From NCBI GenBank assembly GCA_009909065.1, contig JAAANZ010000060.1, positions 1 through 32,107 of the forward strand: a DNA stretch of 32,107 nucleotides. Direction: 5' to 3'. Positions within the stretch are counted from its first letter, which is position 1; each line of letters opens with the position of its first letter. The notes below the pieces were generated by a model that was given only the letters and a program-made list of their open reading frames with translations, searched no databases and was not told the DNA's origin. Below, in pieces: positions 17,916 to 26,380 of this stretch. This DNA is from Alphaproteobacteria bacterium. Lineage in GTDB: Bacteria > Pseudomonadota > Alphaproteobacteria > Caulobacterales > Hyphomonadaceae. Made by a program: the position numbers and the translations under genes.

Positions 17916-18410
17916 TCAGGCTGCGTCCGGGTTGACGCTGCCAATGGCGATCCGGGTCATTTCCTTGTCGCCATGATAGGTGTTGTCGAGACAGTCCTGC
18001 AGCGTCTTCGCCTCGCCTTCATAGCCCAGCCGGCGCGCAAAGGCGGCGCAGCAGCCATAGCCGGCAATGGCATAGTGGGCCATGCGCTGATACTGGCTGA
18101 TGATCATTGCGTCGCGCACATCATCATCGCCGAAATCGGCCTGCAGGACATGCGCCTCGGCTTCCTTCGCCAGCCCTTCCATGCCCTTGCAGAATTCCCC
18201 GGTCGGTTCGGCCTCATGGCTGCGGATGATATGCGCGAGAGCCTGCTTGCCCTGGTCGATCCCGTCAATGCCCCGTTTCAGGGCGGCTTTCAGCTCGCGA
18301 TCGGATGCCATTTCGGCGAGTTTGCGAGTCACCGTTTCCGACTGGCGGTCGGCGCTGTAAATGTCCTGCAACTGGTCGATATAGACAGATTTCAGGTCGT
18401 TCATTGCCAT
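17916..18410 (-). CDS. Ferritin-like DUF892 (YciE/YciF-type) protein
   Basis: 164-residue four-helix protein of the DUF892 family, stress-induced in enterobacteria. The N-terminus NDLKSVYIDQLQDIYSADRQ is the family signature. Candidate metal-binding acidic and histidine residues are in HEAEPTGEFCKGMEGLAKEAEAH and QRMAHYAIAGYGC. The role is not well defined; iron binding or general stress protection is proposed for the family. ATG at 18410 gives MAMNDLK; the second ATG (18404) is equally possible. It sits between the decarboxylase and a metal exporter on the same strand, 69 bases from the latter. The 219 bases between 17697 and 17915 hold no recognisable gene. Confidence 0.88.
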   Translation of the reverse strand: MAMNDLKSVYIDQLQDIYSADRQSETVTRKLAEMASDRELKAALKRGIDGIDQGKQALAHIIRSHEAEPTGEFCKGMEGLAKEAEAHVLQADFGDDDVRDAMIISQYQRMAHYAIAGYGCCAAFARRLGYEGEAKTLQDCLDNTYHGDKEMTRIAIGSVNPDAA

Positions 18411-18479
18411 TGCATGGCCTCCGTTCGGTTATCGTGTGTCACGGGCGAAACGGGTGGAGGCCGGGGCAGGTTCCGGGCG

Positions 18480-19451
18480 TCAGGCCGCGCCTTCATGATC
18501 GGCTTCGGCGAAAAGGCGCGAGCCGTGCGGCTCGGCCTCGCCGCGCGGATCGGGATGGATCAGCACGTCGGCGGCCGGGAATTGCGAGTGAATCGCCTTT
18601 TCGGCGGCCACCATCATCCGGTGAGCTTCCACGAGGCTGAGATGCGGGGGCAGTTCGGCATGGAACTGGACATGCACATAAGGCCCCGATGCGCGCGTGC
18701 GCAGGCCGTGTATGTCCAGCAAACCACCGGTCGACAGCGCCAGCTCGCGGATGCGTGCACGCGCCTCATCGGGCAGTTCACGGTCGAGAAGCTGGTCGAA
18801 TCCCCCGCGCGCCACGTCCAGTGCGCTCCAGGCGAGCCAGGCCGCCACGCCGAGCCCCACGGCCGGGTCGGCCCAGCGCAGGCCGAGCAGCGTTGCCGCG
18901 CCGATCCCGCCAATCACGGCAAGATTGGCCGCAAGGTCGGCGGCATAATGGGCGCGGTCGCCATGCGTGGCGACCGAACCGGTCTGGCGAATGGCCCGGG
19001 TCTGCGCCCAGAGCAGCGCAAGCGTCAGGAGGATGGAGACGATCATGACGCCGAGCGCCAGGCCACTCTGCGCGATGGGCTGCGGATTGCGGAACCGGTC
19101 TATGGCTTCCAGCGCGACAAGGGTGGCCGACACGCCGACAAGCAGCGCCTGCATCATCGCGGCAAAGGCTTCGGCCTTGCCGTGGCCGTGTCGGTGCTCG
19201 GCATCGGGCGGCTGCGCGGCATAGGTTACGGCCAGCAGCGTGAACAGGGAGGCGATCCCGTCCAGCCCGCTATCGGCCAGCGAGGACAGCATGGCGACCG
19301 AATCGGACGCGATCCATGCCCAGGCCTTGATCGACATCAGGACTATGGCCGTAGCCACCGAAAGCCGGGCGACGCGCGCGGTCACACGCGCCGCATCGGC
19401 CGCAGCCAGCGCGCCGGGCAGGGCGTGCGCCTCGTCGTGATGTCCTGACAT
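18480..19451 (-). CDS. Cation diffusion facilitator (FieF/YiiP-type) metal exporter
   Basis: Inner-membrane proton/metal antiporter exporting Zn, Fe or similar divalent ions. The 323-residue protein has a six-helix membrane domain (about 30-215) and a cytoplasmic ferredoxin-like C-terminal domain (LLDIHGLRTRASGPYVHVQF onward). Metal-site residues match YiiP in spacing: Asp60 and Asp64 (SLADSGLDG), His168 and Asp172 (AHYAADLAAN). A histidine-rich loop, EHRHGHGKAE (about 85-94), is in the usual place. This DD-HD arrangement fits Zn/Cd/Fe export in the FieF branch. ATG at 19451 follows GAGG. With the DUF892 gene downstream it suggests a small metal/stress unit. It is divergent from the lyase gene over 241 bases. 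Confidence 0.93.
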   Translation of the reverse strand: MSGHHDEAHALPGALAAADAARVTARVARLSVATAIVLMSIKAWAWIASDSVAMLSSLADSGLDGIASLFTLLAVTYAAQPPDAEHRHGHGKAEAFAAMMQALLVGVSATLVALEAIDRFRNPQPIAQSGLALGVMIVSILLTLALLWAQTRAIRQTGSVATHGDRAHYAADLAANLAVIGGIGAATLLGLRWADPAVGLGVAAWLAWSALDVARGGFDQLLDRELPDEARARIRELALSTGGLLDIHGLRTRASGPYVHVQFHAELPPHLSLVEAHRMMVAAEKAIHSQFPAADVLIHPDPRGEAEPHGSRLFAEADHEGAA

Positions 19452-19621
19452 GCCCTCGTCTCCTGTCTCTACCTTGGGTGCTCAAGGCAAGTGGCAGATA
19501 TGGACGAGCCGGCAGAGGAAGTCAAAATCGACAGTCGAATCAGGTATTTATATGAAAATGCGAGGCGTTTTCAGGCATTGCCGGTTTCACCGGAAATGGG
19601 TCAGGCGCGCTGGCGTTCCGT

Positions 19622-19650
19622 TTGACGCTGGACGCCGCCAGGCCTAGTTT
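19622..19650 (+). promoter_or_regulatory. Sigma-70-like promoter for the lyase gene
   Basis: TTGACG (19622-19627), a 17-base spacer and TAGTTT (19645-19650) lie 43 bases before the lyase ATG at 19693. The spacing is ideal and the -35 differs from consensus at one base. This is judged from sequence alone. Confidence 0.35.
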
Positions 19651-19692
19651 TGCGCCGCACAAGGAGAAGCTCAGGGAAAAGGATCCGCCGCC

Positions 19693-20748
19693 ATGCAGCC
19701 CAAGACACCGCGCCAGTTCTTCCAGCCGCTTGCCGCCGGCGCGCCAGACCCTTTGACCGAGCTGCCCGTTCGACTGGAACGCATGATCCATTTCGTGCCC
19801 CCGCATCTCGACAAGGTGCGCACCAAGGTGCCCAGCATGGCCGAGAATGCCGATGTGATCCTCGGCAACCTGGAGGACGCGATCCCGGCCGACGCCAAGG
19901 AGGCGGCGCGCGCGGGCGTCGTGGAAATGGCCGGCATGATGGACTGGCAGGCTTCGGGCACAGGCTTCTGGACGCGGGTCAATCCGCTCAATTCGCCCTG
20001 GTTTCTCGAGGATGTGATGACCCTGGTCGAGAAGGCCGGCGAGCAGCTCGACGTGATCATGATCCCGAAAGTCGAGGGGCCGTGGGATATTCACTATGCC
20101 GACCAGCTTGTCGCCCAGCTCGAGGCAAAGCACGGCCTGGCGCGCCCGATCCTGTTCCATGCGATCCTGGAGACAGCCGAGGGCGTGGCCCGCGTCGAGG
20201 AAATCGCGCAGGCTTCGCCACGCATGCAGGGCATCTCGCTCGGGCCGGCCGACCTTGCCGCCTCGCGCCAGATGAAGACGACGCGGGTCGGCGGCGGCCA
20301 TCCCTTCTATCGCGTGATCGAGGATCCGCGCGAGGAGGGTGGCGCGCGCATCTCCGCCCAGCAGGATCCCTGGCACTATACGGTCGCGCGCATGGTGGAT
20401 GCCTGCGTCATGGCCGGGATCAAGCCCTTCTACGGGCCTTTCGGGGATATTTCCGACCTGGAGGCCTGCGAACAGCAATTCCGCAATGCCTTCCTGCTCG
20501 GCTGCGTGGGCACCTGGACGCTGCATCCCGGCCAGATCGATATTGCCAAGAAGGTGTTCAGCCCCGATCCGGACGAGGTGAAACTCGCACGCCGCATCCT
20601 CGAAGCCCTGCCTGACGGTCGGGGCGTGGCCATGCTCGACGGCAAGATGCAGGATGATGCCACCTGGAAACAGGCCAAGGTGATCGGCGACCTGGCCGAT
20701 CTTGTCGCGGCGAAGGATCCGGGCCTGGCCGCCGCCTATGCGGACTGA
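19693..20748 (+). CDS. HpcH/HpaI-type CoA lyase (malyl-CoA / beta-methylmalyl-CoA lyase group)
   Basis: TIM-barrel, Mg-dependent C-C lyase of the citrate-lyase-beta family, close in layout to the L-malyl-CoA/beta-methylmalyl-CoA lyase of alphaproteobacteria, which splits malyl-CoA to acetyl-CoA and glyoxylate. The 351-residue protein has [18 protein letters not shown] (about 56-73) with metal-binding Glu/Asp, [29 protein letters not shown] with the second acidic ligand, [17 protein letters not shown], and [15 protein letters not shown] followed by [13 protein letters not shown]. It is somewhat longer than the 318-residue Rhodobacter enzyme, mostly in the N-terminal lead. ATG at 19693 follows AGGGAAAAGGA. 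It is nine bases from the FAD monooxygenase start, so the two form an operon. The exact substrate is not certain. Confidence 0.88.
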   Translation: MQPKTPRQFFQPLAAGAPDPLTELPVRLERMIHFVPPHLDKVRTKVPSMAENADVILGNLEDAIPADAKEAARAGVVEMAGMMDWQASGTGFWTRVNPLNSPWFLEDVMTLVEKAGEQLDVIMIPKVEGPWDIHYADQLVAQLEAKHGLARPILFHAILETAEGVARVEEIAQASPRMQGISLGPADLAASRQMKTTRVGGGHPFYRVIEDPREEGGARISAQQDPWHYTVARMVDACVMAGIKPFYGPFGDISDLEACEQQFRNAFLLGCVGTWTLHPGQIDIAKKVFSPDPDEVKLARRILEALPDGRGVAMLDGKMQDDATWKQAKVIGDLADLVAAKDPGLAAAYAD

Positions 20749-20757
20749 CGCGCGCCC

Positions 20758-21954
20758 ATGAAGGCGGTCATCGCCGGGGGAGGAATCGGGGGGCTGACGA
20801 CGGCGCTGGCGCTGATCGCCCGCGGCTGGCAGGTCGAACTGGTCGAGCAGGCGCCTGAATTCTCCGAAGTCGGCGCCGGCCTTCAGCTCAGCCCCAATGC
20901 GATGAAGGTGATGCGCGCTCTGGGGCTCGAGGCGGCGATCGAGGAACGCGCCTTTCGTCCCGAAGCGCTGGAAATGCGTCTTGGCGAGAGCGGACGGCCT
21001 GTCTTTTCGATCCCGGCGGGCCCGGCGGCCGAGCGGCGCTGGGGCGCGCCCTACCTGCATGTTCATCGCCAAGACCTGCTCGAGGTGTTGTTGGCCGCGA
21101 TGAATGCCAGGGCGCCCGGCTCCATCCGCCTGTCGGCGCGCCTCATCGGCTATCGCCACATGCCGCGCGGCGTGCAGGCCCTTCTGGAGGGGGGCGAGAG
21201 GCTCGAGGGCGATCTTCTGGTCGGCGCCGACGGGATCCACTCGGCCGTGCGTGAGCAGATGATCGGACCCGACAGGCCCGATTTCACCGGGAACCTGGCC
21301 TGGCGTGCCGTGGTCCCGATCGAGGCACTGGGAAGCGCGGCGCCGCCCCCGACGGCCTGTGTCTGGGCCGGGCGCGGGCGCCATGCCGTCACCTATCGAC
21401 TGCGCGGCGGCGAGCTTGCCAATTTCGTGGGCGTGACAGAGAACAGCCGCTGGCCCGAGGAATCCTGGACCCGGCAGGGCACGCGTGAAGAGGCGCTGGC
21501 CGACTTCAAAGACTGGGTGCCGGAAGTGGTGCGCCTCATCGAAGCGGCACAGTCGCATTATCGCTGGGCCCTTTTCGACCGCAAACCCCTGCATCGCTGG
21601 AGCGAGGGGCCCGTGGCGCTGATCGGCGATGCCTGTCATCCGACGCTGCCTTTTCTGGCGCAGGGGGCGGCGCTGGCCATCGAGGATGCCTGGGTCCTGG
21701 CACGCGAGTGCAACCGGCTTGAAGCCGACATCCCTGCCGCGCTACTGGCGTATTACCGCACGAGGATCGCGCGGGCTTCGCGGATGCAGGCCGGTGCGCG
21801 CGCGAACATGAAGCGGTTTCACAGACGCTTCGCGCCGATGCGCCTGGCCACCTATGGGCCGATGTGGCTGGGCGGCCAGGCCGCGCCGGGTTTCATGCGC
21901 TCGCGTCTCGACTGGATTTATGGCCATGACGTGACCGCCGCCGGCGGGAAGTGA
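20758..21954 (+). CDS. FAD-dependent monooxygenase (salicylate/3-hydroxybenzoate hydroxylase type)
   Basis: Class A flavoprotein aromatic hydroxylase, using NAD(P)H and oxygen to hydroxylate a ring or similar substrate. The 398-residue length fits. The Rossmann motif GGGIGG (7-12) opens the protein, the DG motif is GADGIHSAVRE (156-166), and the GD motif is GDACHPTLPFLAQGAALAIED (290-310). QLSPNAMKVMRALGL is the second helix typical of the salicylate hydroxylase subgroup. It starts nine bases after the lyase gene and so is co-transcribed with it. The DUF3089 hydrolase gene that would have followed is now separated by an IS630 insertion. The substrate is not readable, and no aromatic ring-cleavage gene is nearby. 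Confidence 0.9.
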   Translation: MKAVIAGGGIGGLTTALALIARGWQVELVEQAPEFSEVGAGLQLSPNAMKVMRALGLEAAIEERAFRPEALEMRLGESGRPVFSIPAGPAAERRWGAPYLHVHRQDLLEVLLAAMNARAPGSIRLSARLIGYRHMPRGVQALLEGGERLEGDLLVGADGIHSAVREQMIGPDRPDFTGNLAWRAVVPIEALGSAAPPPTACVWAGRGRHAVTYRLRGGELANFVGVTENSRWPEESWTRQGTREEALADFKDWVPEVVRLIEAAQSHYRWALFDRKPLHRWSEGPVALIGDACHPTLPFLAQGAALAIEDAWVLARECNRLEADIPAALLAYYRTRIARASRMQAGARANMKRFHRRFAPMRLATYGPMWLGGQAAPGFMRSRLDWIYGHDVTAAGGK

Positions 21955-21980
21955 CGGCTTTCGCAAGACCGGCATATCCA

Positions 21981-23108
21981 CTAGTGTCCAGATTCCGAAG
22001 TTTGGGTGACTTGGGCTTGTGCTGTTTCGATGGTTCTGAGGCAGAACCTGTTGATGGCTGCGAGGATGTCGTCGGCCGACTTGGTCCATCTGAAGGGTTT
22101 GGGATTGGCGTTCACTGTGTCGATGTAGCTGTGGATGTCGGCTTCCAGTTCTGCGGTGGACCGGTGCACGCCGCGTCTGATCTGGCGCTCGGTGAGGTCG
22201 GCAAAGAAGCGTTCAACCTGATTGATCCAGGAGGCTGATGTCGGCGTGAGATGGACATGCCAGTGGGGGCGTTTGGCCAGCCAGTTGCGCACCTTCTGCG
22301 TCTTGTGGGTGGCATAGTTGTCCATCACCAGATGCACATCGAGGTCTGACGGAACGCCGGCCTCGATCTCGCGAAGGAACTTCAGGAACTCAGACGAGCG
22401 ATGGCGCGCATAGCATTTCCCGATCACCTTGCCCGTCGCGGTATCCAACGCCGCGAACAGCGATGTGGTGCCGTGGCGGGTGTAATCGTGGCTGCGCCGT
22501 TCAGGCTGGCCAGGGCGCATCGGCAGAAGGGGCTGGGTGCGATCGAGCGCCTGTATCTGGGATTTCTCGTCCACGCACAGCACCAGGGCGCGGTCTGGTG
22601 GCGCCAGATACAGGCCGACAATGTCGCGCACCTTCTCCACAAACAACGGATCGGTCGACAGCTTGAAGGTCTCGCTGCGGTGCGGCTGCAGACCGAAGGC
22701 CTTCCAGATCCGGTGAATGGTCGACGGCGCATAGCCGGTCGCCCGAGCCATCGAGCGAAGCGACCAGTGCGTCGCATCGGGCGGTGTTTCCTCAAGGGTC
22801 AGACGGATTGTCTCGGCAATCGCATCATCGCCAATCTTGCGCGGCGTGCCCGGACGCGGCTCATCATAGAGCCCGTCACAGCGCCGCTCAGCGTAACGCC
22901 GGCGCCATTTCGAGACCGTGTTCGGGTCCGTGCCGAGCCGGGCGGCGATATCCTTGTTCTGAAGACCGTCGGCTGCAAGCAGAACAATCCCCGCTCGCCG
23001 CGCTAGACCCTGGGCCGTCTTGCGACGCCTCAAAAGACCTTCCAGTTCCGAACGCTCCTCAGACGAAAGCTCAATCGAAACCGCCGAAACCCGACCCTTG
23101 CCTGACAC
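21981..23108 (-). CDS. IS630-family DD35E transposase
   Basis: 375-residue transposase with an N-terminal helix-turn-helix ([21 protein letters not shown]), a second helical domain ([20 protein letters not shown]), and a DDE core: Asp180 ([10 protein letters not shown]), Asp263 ([10 protein letters not shown]) and Glu299 ([10 protein letters not shown]). There are exactly 35 residues between the last two, the classical DD35E spacing. It starts with GTG at 23108, near one inverted repeat. The stop TAG (21981-21983 on the plus strand as CTA) is formed by the TA of the target duplication plus the flanking base, so the element carries no stop codon of its own. All catalytic residues are present and the frame is open, so it could be active. 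Confidence 0.94.
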   Translation of the reverse strand: MSGKGRVSAVSIELSSEERSELEGLLRRRKTAQGLARRAGIVLLAADGLQNKDIAARLGTDPNTVSKWRRRYAERRCDGLYDEPRPGTPRKIGDDAIAETIRLTLEETPPDATHWSLRSMARATGYAPSTIHRIWKAFGLQPHRSETFKLSTDPLFVEKVRDIVGLYLAPPDRALVLCVDEKSQIQALDRTQPLLPMRPGQPERRSHDYTRHGTTSLFAALDTATGKVIGKCYARHRSSEFLKFLREIEAGVPSDLDVHLVMDNYATHKTQKVRNWLAKRPHWHVHLTPTSASWINQVERFFADLTERQIRRGVHRSTAELEADIHSYIDTVNANPKPFRWTKSADDILAAINRFCLRTIETAQAQVTQTSESGH

Positions 23109-23167
23109 AGAACACCTCCAATCCAGTCATGCAAGACAATACAGTGATTTTCGCGATCAGGACACTA
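21982..23167. mobile_element. IS630-family insertion sequence, apparently intact
   Basis: The ends are imperfect inverted repeats: GTGTCCAGATTCCGAA from 21984 and, on the other strand from 23165, GTGTCCTGATCGCGAA (13 of the first 17 bases agree). TA (21982-21983 and 23166-23167) flanks both ends, within CTAG on each side, as expected for the TA target duplication of IS630. The element is about 1182 bp and holds one transposase gene on the minus strand. Removing it would leave about 55 bases between the monooxygenase stop and the DUF3089 start. Intact coding and matching ends point to a fairly recent insertion. Confidence 0.9.
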
Positions 23168-23196
23168 GGCTTGCTGGTCACAGGGAAGATTTGCGG

Positions 23197-24261
23197 ATGA
23201 AATGGTTTGTCGGCGTTTTACTGGGGGGCGTCGTGATCCTCGCCATCCTCGCCTTCATGTTTCGCGGGCTGGTCGGCTTCATGATCTTCCGTGCCTCCGT
23301 GAAACCGCAAGCCGGCTTTGCCGAAACCGCCGCGCCCGCGCCGCCCGATTATGCGAAAAGCGCCGATTGGGCCGCGCTGCCCTGGCGTGAGGACATGGCC
23401 GACTACACACCCGATGGCGTCACGGACCGGCAGGACGAGGCCGCGGTGGATGTTTTCTTCGTGCATCCGACAACTTTCATCGAGAATTCCGGCTGGAACG
23501 CGCCCATGGGCCATGAAGCCGCCGATGAATTGGTGGATGATTTCGTCCTGCGCGGCCAGGCGAGCGCCTATAACGGATCGGCCCGTGTCTTCGCCCCGCA
23601 TTATCGCCAGGCGCAGATCTATGCCTTCTTCTCGCTGGAAGAGGGCGGCCAGGAAGCGCTGGAACTGGCCTATTCCGATGTCGAGGCGGCATTCGATCAT
23701 TATCTCGACCAGTACAATGAGGGACGCCCATTCATACTGGCCGGACACAGCCAGGGCGCCCTGCATGTGCGATGGCTGCTGGAACGGCGCATCTCGGCCA
23801 CCCCGCTCGCCGGCCAGCTGGTGGCCGCCTATCCGGTCGGCTACTATTTCCCCGCCGCCGAGCTTGCCGAATCCCTGCCGGATATTCCCGTCTGCACGTC
23901 TGGCGAACAGACCGGCTGCCTTGTCACCTGGAACGCCACCGGCAAGGGGTATCGCAGTTTCGAGCCGACGACGGGCATGGTCTGCGTCAATCCGCTGAAC
24001 TGGAAGAGTGATGGCAGCCGGGCCGGTTTCGACGCCAATCTCGGCGCCATGTCGACAGAGCGCAATGGCGTGATCGCGCAGGCGGCCGATGCGCGCTGCC
24101 AGGATGGCCGCCTGTTCATAAGCGAGATCCGCACCGATGCGTTTGACGATCTGCCGATGGATCTGGGGCCGGGGAATTATCATCTTCTCGATTACGCGCT
24201 CTACTGGTCGAACCTGCGCGAGAATGTGGCCAGGCGCGTGGAGGCCTTCCGAAGCCGGTAG
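23197..24261 (+). CDS. DUF3089 alpha/beta-hydrolase, membrane-anchored
   Basis: 354 residues. The N-terminus KWFVGVLLGGVVILAILAFMF is a membrane anchor or uncleaved signal, so the enzyme faces the periplasm. The hydrolase domain has VDVFFVHPTTF (84-94), typical of DUF3089, and the nucleophile elbow GHSQG (183-187, Ser185). A late LGPGNYHLLDYALYW supplies the likely histidine. Esterase or lipase activity is inferred from the fold only. The start at 23197 has GGGA upstream; a longer in-frame reading from 23020 runs through the IS630 end and is an artefact. The IS inserted thirty bases before the start codon, so any promoter further upstream has been displaced. It ends three bases before the convergent glycosyltransferase stop. 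Confidence 0.85.
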   Translation: MKWFVGVLLGGVVILAILAFMFRGLVGFMIFRASVKPQAGFAETAAPAPPDYAKSADWAALPWREDMADYTPDGVTDRQDEAAVDVFFVHPTTFIENSGWNAPMGHEAADELVDDFVLRGQASAYNGSARVFAPHYRQAQIYAFFSLEEGGQEALELAYSDVEAAFDHYLDQYNEGRPFILAGHSQGALHVRWLLERRISATPLAGQLVAAYPVGYYFPAAELAESLPDIPVCTSGEQTGCLVTWNATGKGYRSFEPTTGMVCVNPLNWKSDGSRAGFDANLGAMSTERNGVIAQAADARCQDGRLFISEIRTDAFDDLPMDLGPGNYHLLDYALYWSNLRENVARRVEAFRSR

Positions 24262-24264
24262 GTT

Positions 24265-25080
24265 TCAGCGGCCCCGCCGGCGCAGATGCCGGCGCAAGAG
24301 CGGTAGCAGAAGCGCATTCAGCAGCCTGTCCGCCGGCCCCCGCGCGAATTTGCGGAAATAATGGGTCAGGCTGTCGGCCTTGTGGCCCTGAATGAGGGCG
24401 GCGGGCGCATCCGAGGTGCCCCCGGCATGCAGGGCGCCGGCGGCGGGCTCGTAGATCACCGCGCCGCCCGCCTCGCGCACCCGGCGGCAAAGATCGACAT
24501 CCTCGACATGAAGGAAATAGGCCTCATCAAAGCCCCCGAGCGAGAGGAAGTCCTTGCGCGGCATGGCAAAGAAAGCGCCGGAAACGGCATCCATCGCTGT
24601 CGGGCCTTGTGGGGGAGGGGCCGTTTCCAGGGTCCAGCGGGCCAGGCCCAGCGCGCTCGCCCAGTTCAGTTCGCGCCGGCGGCAGCCACGTTGCTCGCGT
24701 CCGTCAGGGCCGAAGATGCGCCCGCCGACAAGGACGGGTCGCGCTGCCCCTTCAGATGCCGAGACCAGTCGGATCACGGCGCCGCGATGGATCATGGCGT
24801 CGGGGTTCACGAAGACCAGCCAGTCGGCCCCGCCGGCCGAGCTTGCGCCCAGATTGGCGCCGCGCCCGAACCCGAGATTTTCGCCGGGCTGGATGACGGT
24901 CATGTCGCTGCGGCGCGCCGCAAAGCGGGAAATCCAGGCCGTGTCTTCCGGTGGGTTGCCATTATCGACAAGGATCAGACGCTCGACTTCAGGCTCGCCG
25001 GCGAGGGCATACAGGCAGTCACGCAGGCGCCAGCCCGTCTTGTAGCTCACTACGACAGCGGCGATCCGCGGCGGCGTCAT
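24265..25080 (-). CDS. Family 2 glycosyltransferase (rhamnosyltransferase-like)
   Basis: 271-residue GT-A fold enzyme that transfers a sugar from a nucleotide donor to a growing surface polysaccharide, at the cytoplasmic face of the membrane. AAVVVSYKTGWRLRDCL opens the fold, LILVDNGN and GENLGFGRGANLGA follow, VFVNPDAMIHRGAV holds the metal-binding acidic residue, and FLHVEDVDLCRRVREAGG is the acceptor-side ED motif. The pattern is that of WbbL-type rhamnosyltransferases; the actual sugar is unknown. The C-terminal LLLPLLRRHLRRRGR is basic and could touch the membrane. The start codon overlaps the stop of the O-antigen-ligase-like gene by one base (TGATG), so they are coupled. Confidence 0.9.
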   Translation of the reverse strand: MTPPRIAAVVVSYKTGWRLRDCLYALAGEPEVERLILVDNGNPPEDTAWISRFAARRSDMTVIQPGENLGFGRGANLGASSAGGADWLVFVNPDAMIHRGAVIRLVSASEGAARPVLVGGRIFGPDGREQRGCRRRELNWASALGLARWTLETAPPPQGPTAMDAVSGAFFAMPRKDFLSLGGFDEAYFLHVEDVDLCRRVREAGGAVIYEPAAGALHAGGTSDAPAALIQGHKADSLTHYFRKFARGPADRLLNALLLPLLRRHLRRRGR

Positions 25081-26342
25081 CAGGCTTTCTTCGCCTGCCT
25101 TGCAAGCATCAGGGCGCTCGCGCCGGCCAGCGCGACAATCGCCCAGCCGGCCTCGTTCCAGGCACTGTAGGAAAAGCAGAACAGCGACAGCGCTGCGCCC
25201 ATGACGCCGGCCGCGGCGAAACGGGCCTCGGCGGCAAGGCGTTTCGGCGCGGGCAGGCGAAGGCCGAGGAACACGATGGCCGCTATGGCCAGGCCGGTGC
25301 CGACAAGCCCTGTTTCGGCCCAGATCTCAAGGGGCATATTGTGCGGATGGCCGGGGATGATGGGATACCGGCTCCAGGCGGCTTCGACTCCGCCAAGCGC
25401 GACGATTTCGGCCAGCCAGTCCGGACGGCTGGCATAGGTCGCATCCCAGGTTCCGGCCGCTTCGAGGCCGTGTCCGGTCAGCGGTTTTTCCCGGATGCGC
25501 TCACCGACACTTTGCCAGGCGAATGCCCTTGATCGAAAGGAGAAGGGCGCCGGCAGGCCCGTGGCCGTCAGGATTTGCGCCATGTTCGCGAAAACGACCG
25601 GCGCGGCGGCAAGACTTGCCGCCCAGACGCCCGCAATGACCCTGAAGCCGTTTTCGGGCAGCCACTTGGCCACGGCCATGGCCAGCGTTGCGAATACCAG
25701 TGCCATGAGTGCGGCCGCGCTGCCGAAATAGGCAAAGACGAGGCCTGATGCGATGGCCAGGCCCATCGCGGCGAGACGCGCCGGCCAGCCTTTCGCGTTC
25801 GCCCAGACGACGGCCAGCGCAATGGGCAGGATGATCGCGAAGGCATTGGCCTGTCGCAGCGCATTCTGCATGCCGGAGGTCATGGCTTCCTGCGGGTTCT
25901 CATAGGCCAGGGCCAGCAATTGCCTCAGGAAAACCGCCGAGATCAGGAGCATGAGGCCGGCCAGGCCGAAAGCGACGAACAGCACTTTTCTCGCCCTGGG
26001 GACTGAGCCCGGCGCGGCCCGCGACATCGCCGTGAAGACGAGGGTGATGGCAAGCGCCATGAGCACCAGCCGAAAGCTCGCCGCCGTGACGCCGAAATCG
26101 CTGTCGGCAAGCGAGCCGGTCAGTATCGGCCCGCCCGCGGGAGACCACAGCGTGCTGACGGCGGCCCAGCCGACAAAGCCAAGCCCGGCGAGCGCATAGG
26201 CGCGCACCGGCATGGGCGGGCGGATACAGGCCAGGCCGGCAACGGCGCAAAGGCCGATCAGCGGGGAGAATCCCTGCCCGCCCAGGAAGGCCAGCACCGG
26301 CCAAAGCAGCATGAGACCAGCAAAGATCGGGGCATAGGCCAT
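25080..26342 (-). CDS. O-antigen ligase / polymerase-type membrane protein
   Basis: 420-residue polytopic inner-membrane protein with around ten hydrophobic segments and the large periplasmic loop of Wzy_C/WaaL proteins. ALGGVEAAWSRYPIIPGHPH and NMPLEIWAETGLVGTGLAI carry the conserved PGHPHN histidines seen in ligases that join polysaccharide to lipid A-core or to another acceptor. The start at 26342 (MAYAPIFAGLMLLW) has AAAGGA about nine bases upstream; a longer reading to 26885 runs through the thrS coding region in another frame and is rejected. It begins 38 bases after the thrS stop and is coupled to the glycosyltransferase, suggesting a short surface-polysaccharide unit. Ligase and polymerase cannot be told apart from sequence. 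Confidence 0.85.
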   Translation of the reverse strand: MAYAPIFAGLMLLWPVLAFLGGQGFSPLIGLCAVAGLACIRPPMPVRAYALAGLGFVGWAAVSTLWSPAGGPILTGSLADSDFGVTAASFRLVLMALAITLVFTAMSRAAPGSVPRARKVLFVAFGLAGLMLLISAVFLRQLLALAYENPQEAMTSGMQNALRQANAFAIILPIALAVVWANAKGWPARLAAMGLAIASGLVFAYFGSAAALMALVFATLAMAVAKWLPENGFRVIAGVWAASLAAAPVVFANMAQILTATGLPAPFSFRSRAFAWQSVGERIREKPLTGHGLEAAGTWDATYASRPDWLAEIVALGGVEAAWSRYPIIPGHPHNMPLEIWAETGLVGTGLAIAAIVFLGLRLPAPKRLAAEARFAAAGVMGAALSLFCFSYSAWNEAGWAIVALAGASALMLARQAKKA

Positions 26343-26380
26343 GGGCCGCGTCCTTTCCGTCGGCGTTTGCCGGGGCGGGC

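Noticed and set aside
17973-19448. 491-codon plus-strand frame opposite the DUF892 and metal exporter genes
   Set aside because: Both minus-strand genes have family motifs and catalytic residues; this frame has none.
19552-19647. Short frame MKMRGVFRHCRFHRKW in the exporter/lyase divergent region
   Set aside because: No ribosome-binding site, ends within the proposed lyase promoter, very basic composition; probably chance.
19540-21639. 699-codon minus-strand frame opposite the lyase and monooxygenase genes
   Set aside because: Shadow of two well-recognised plus-strand genes; composition rich in His, Arg and Gly with no domain.
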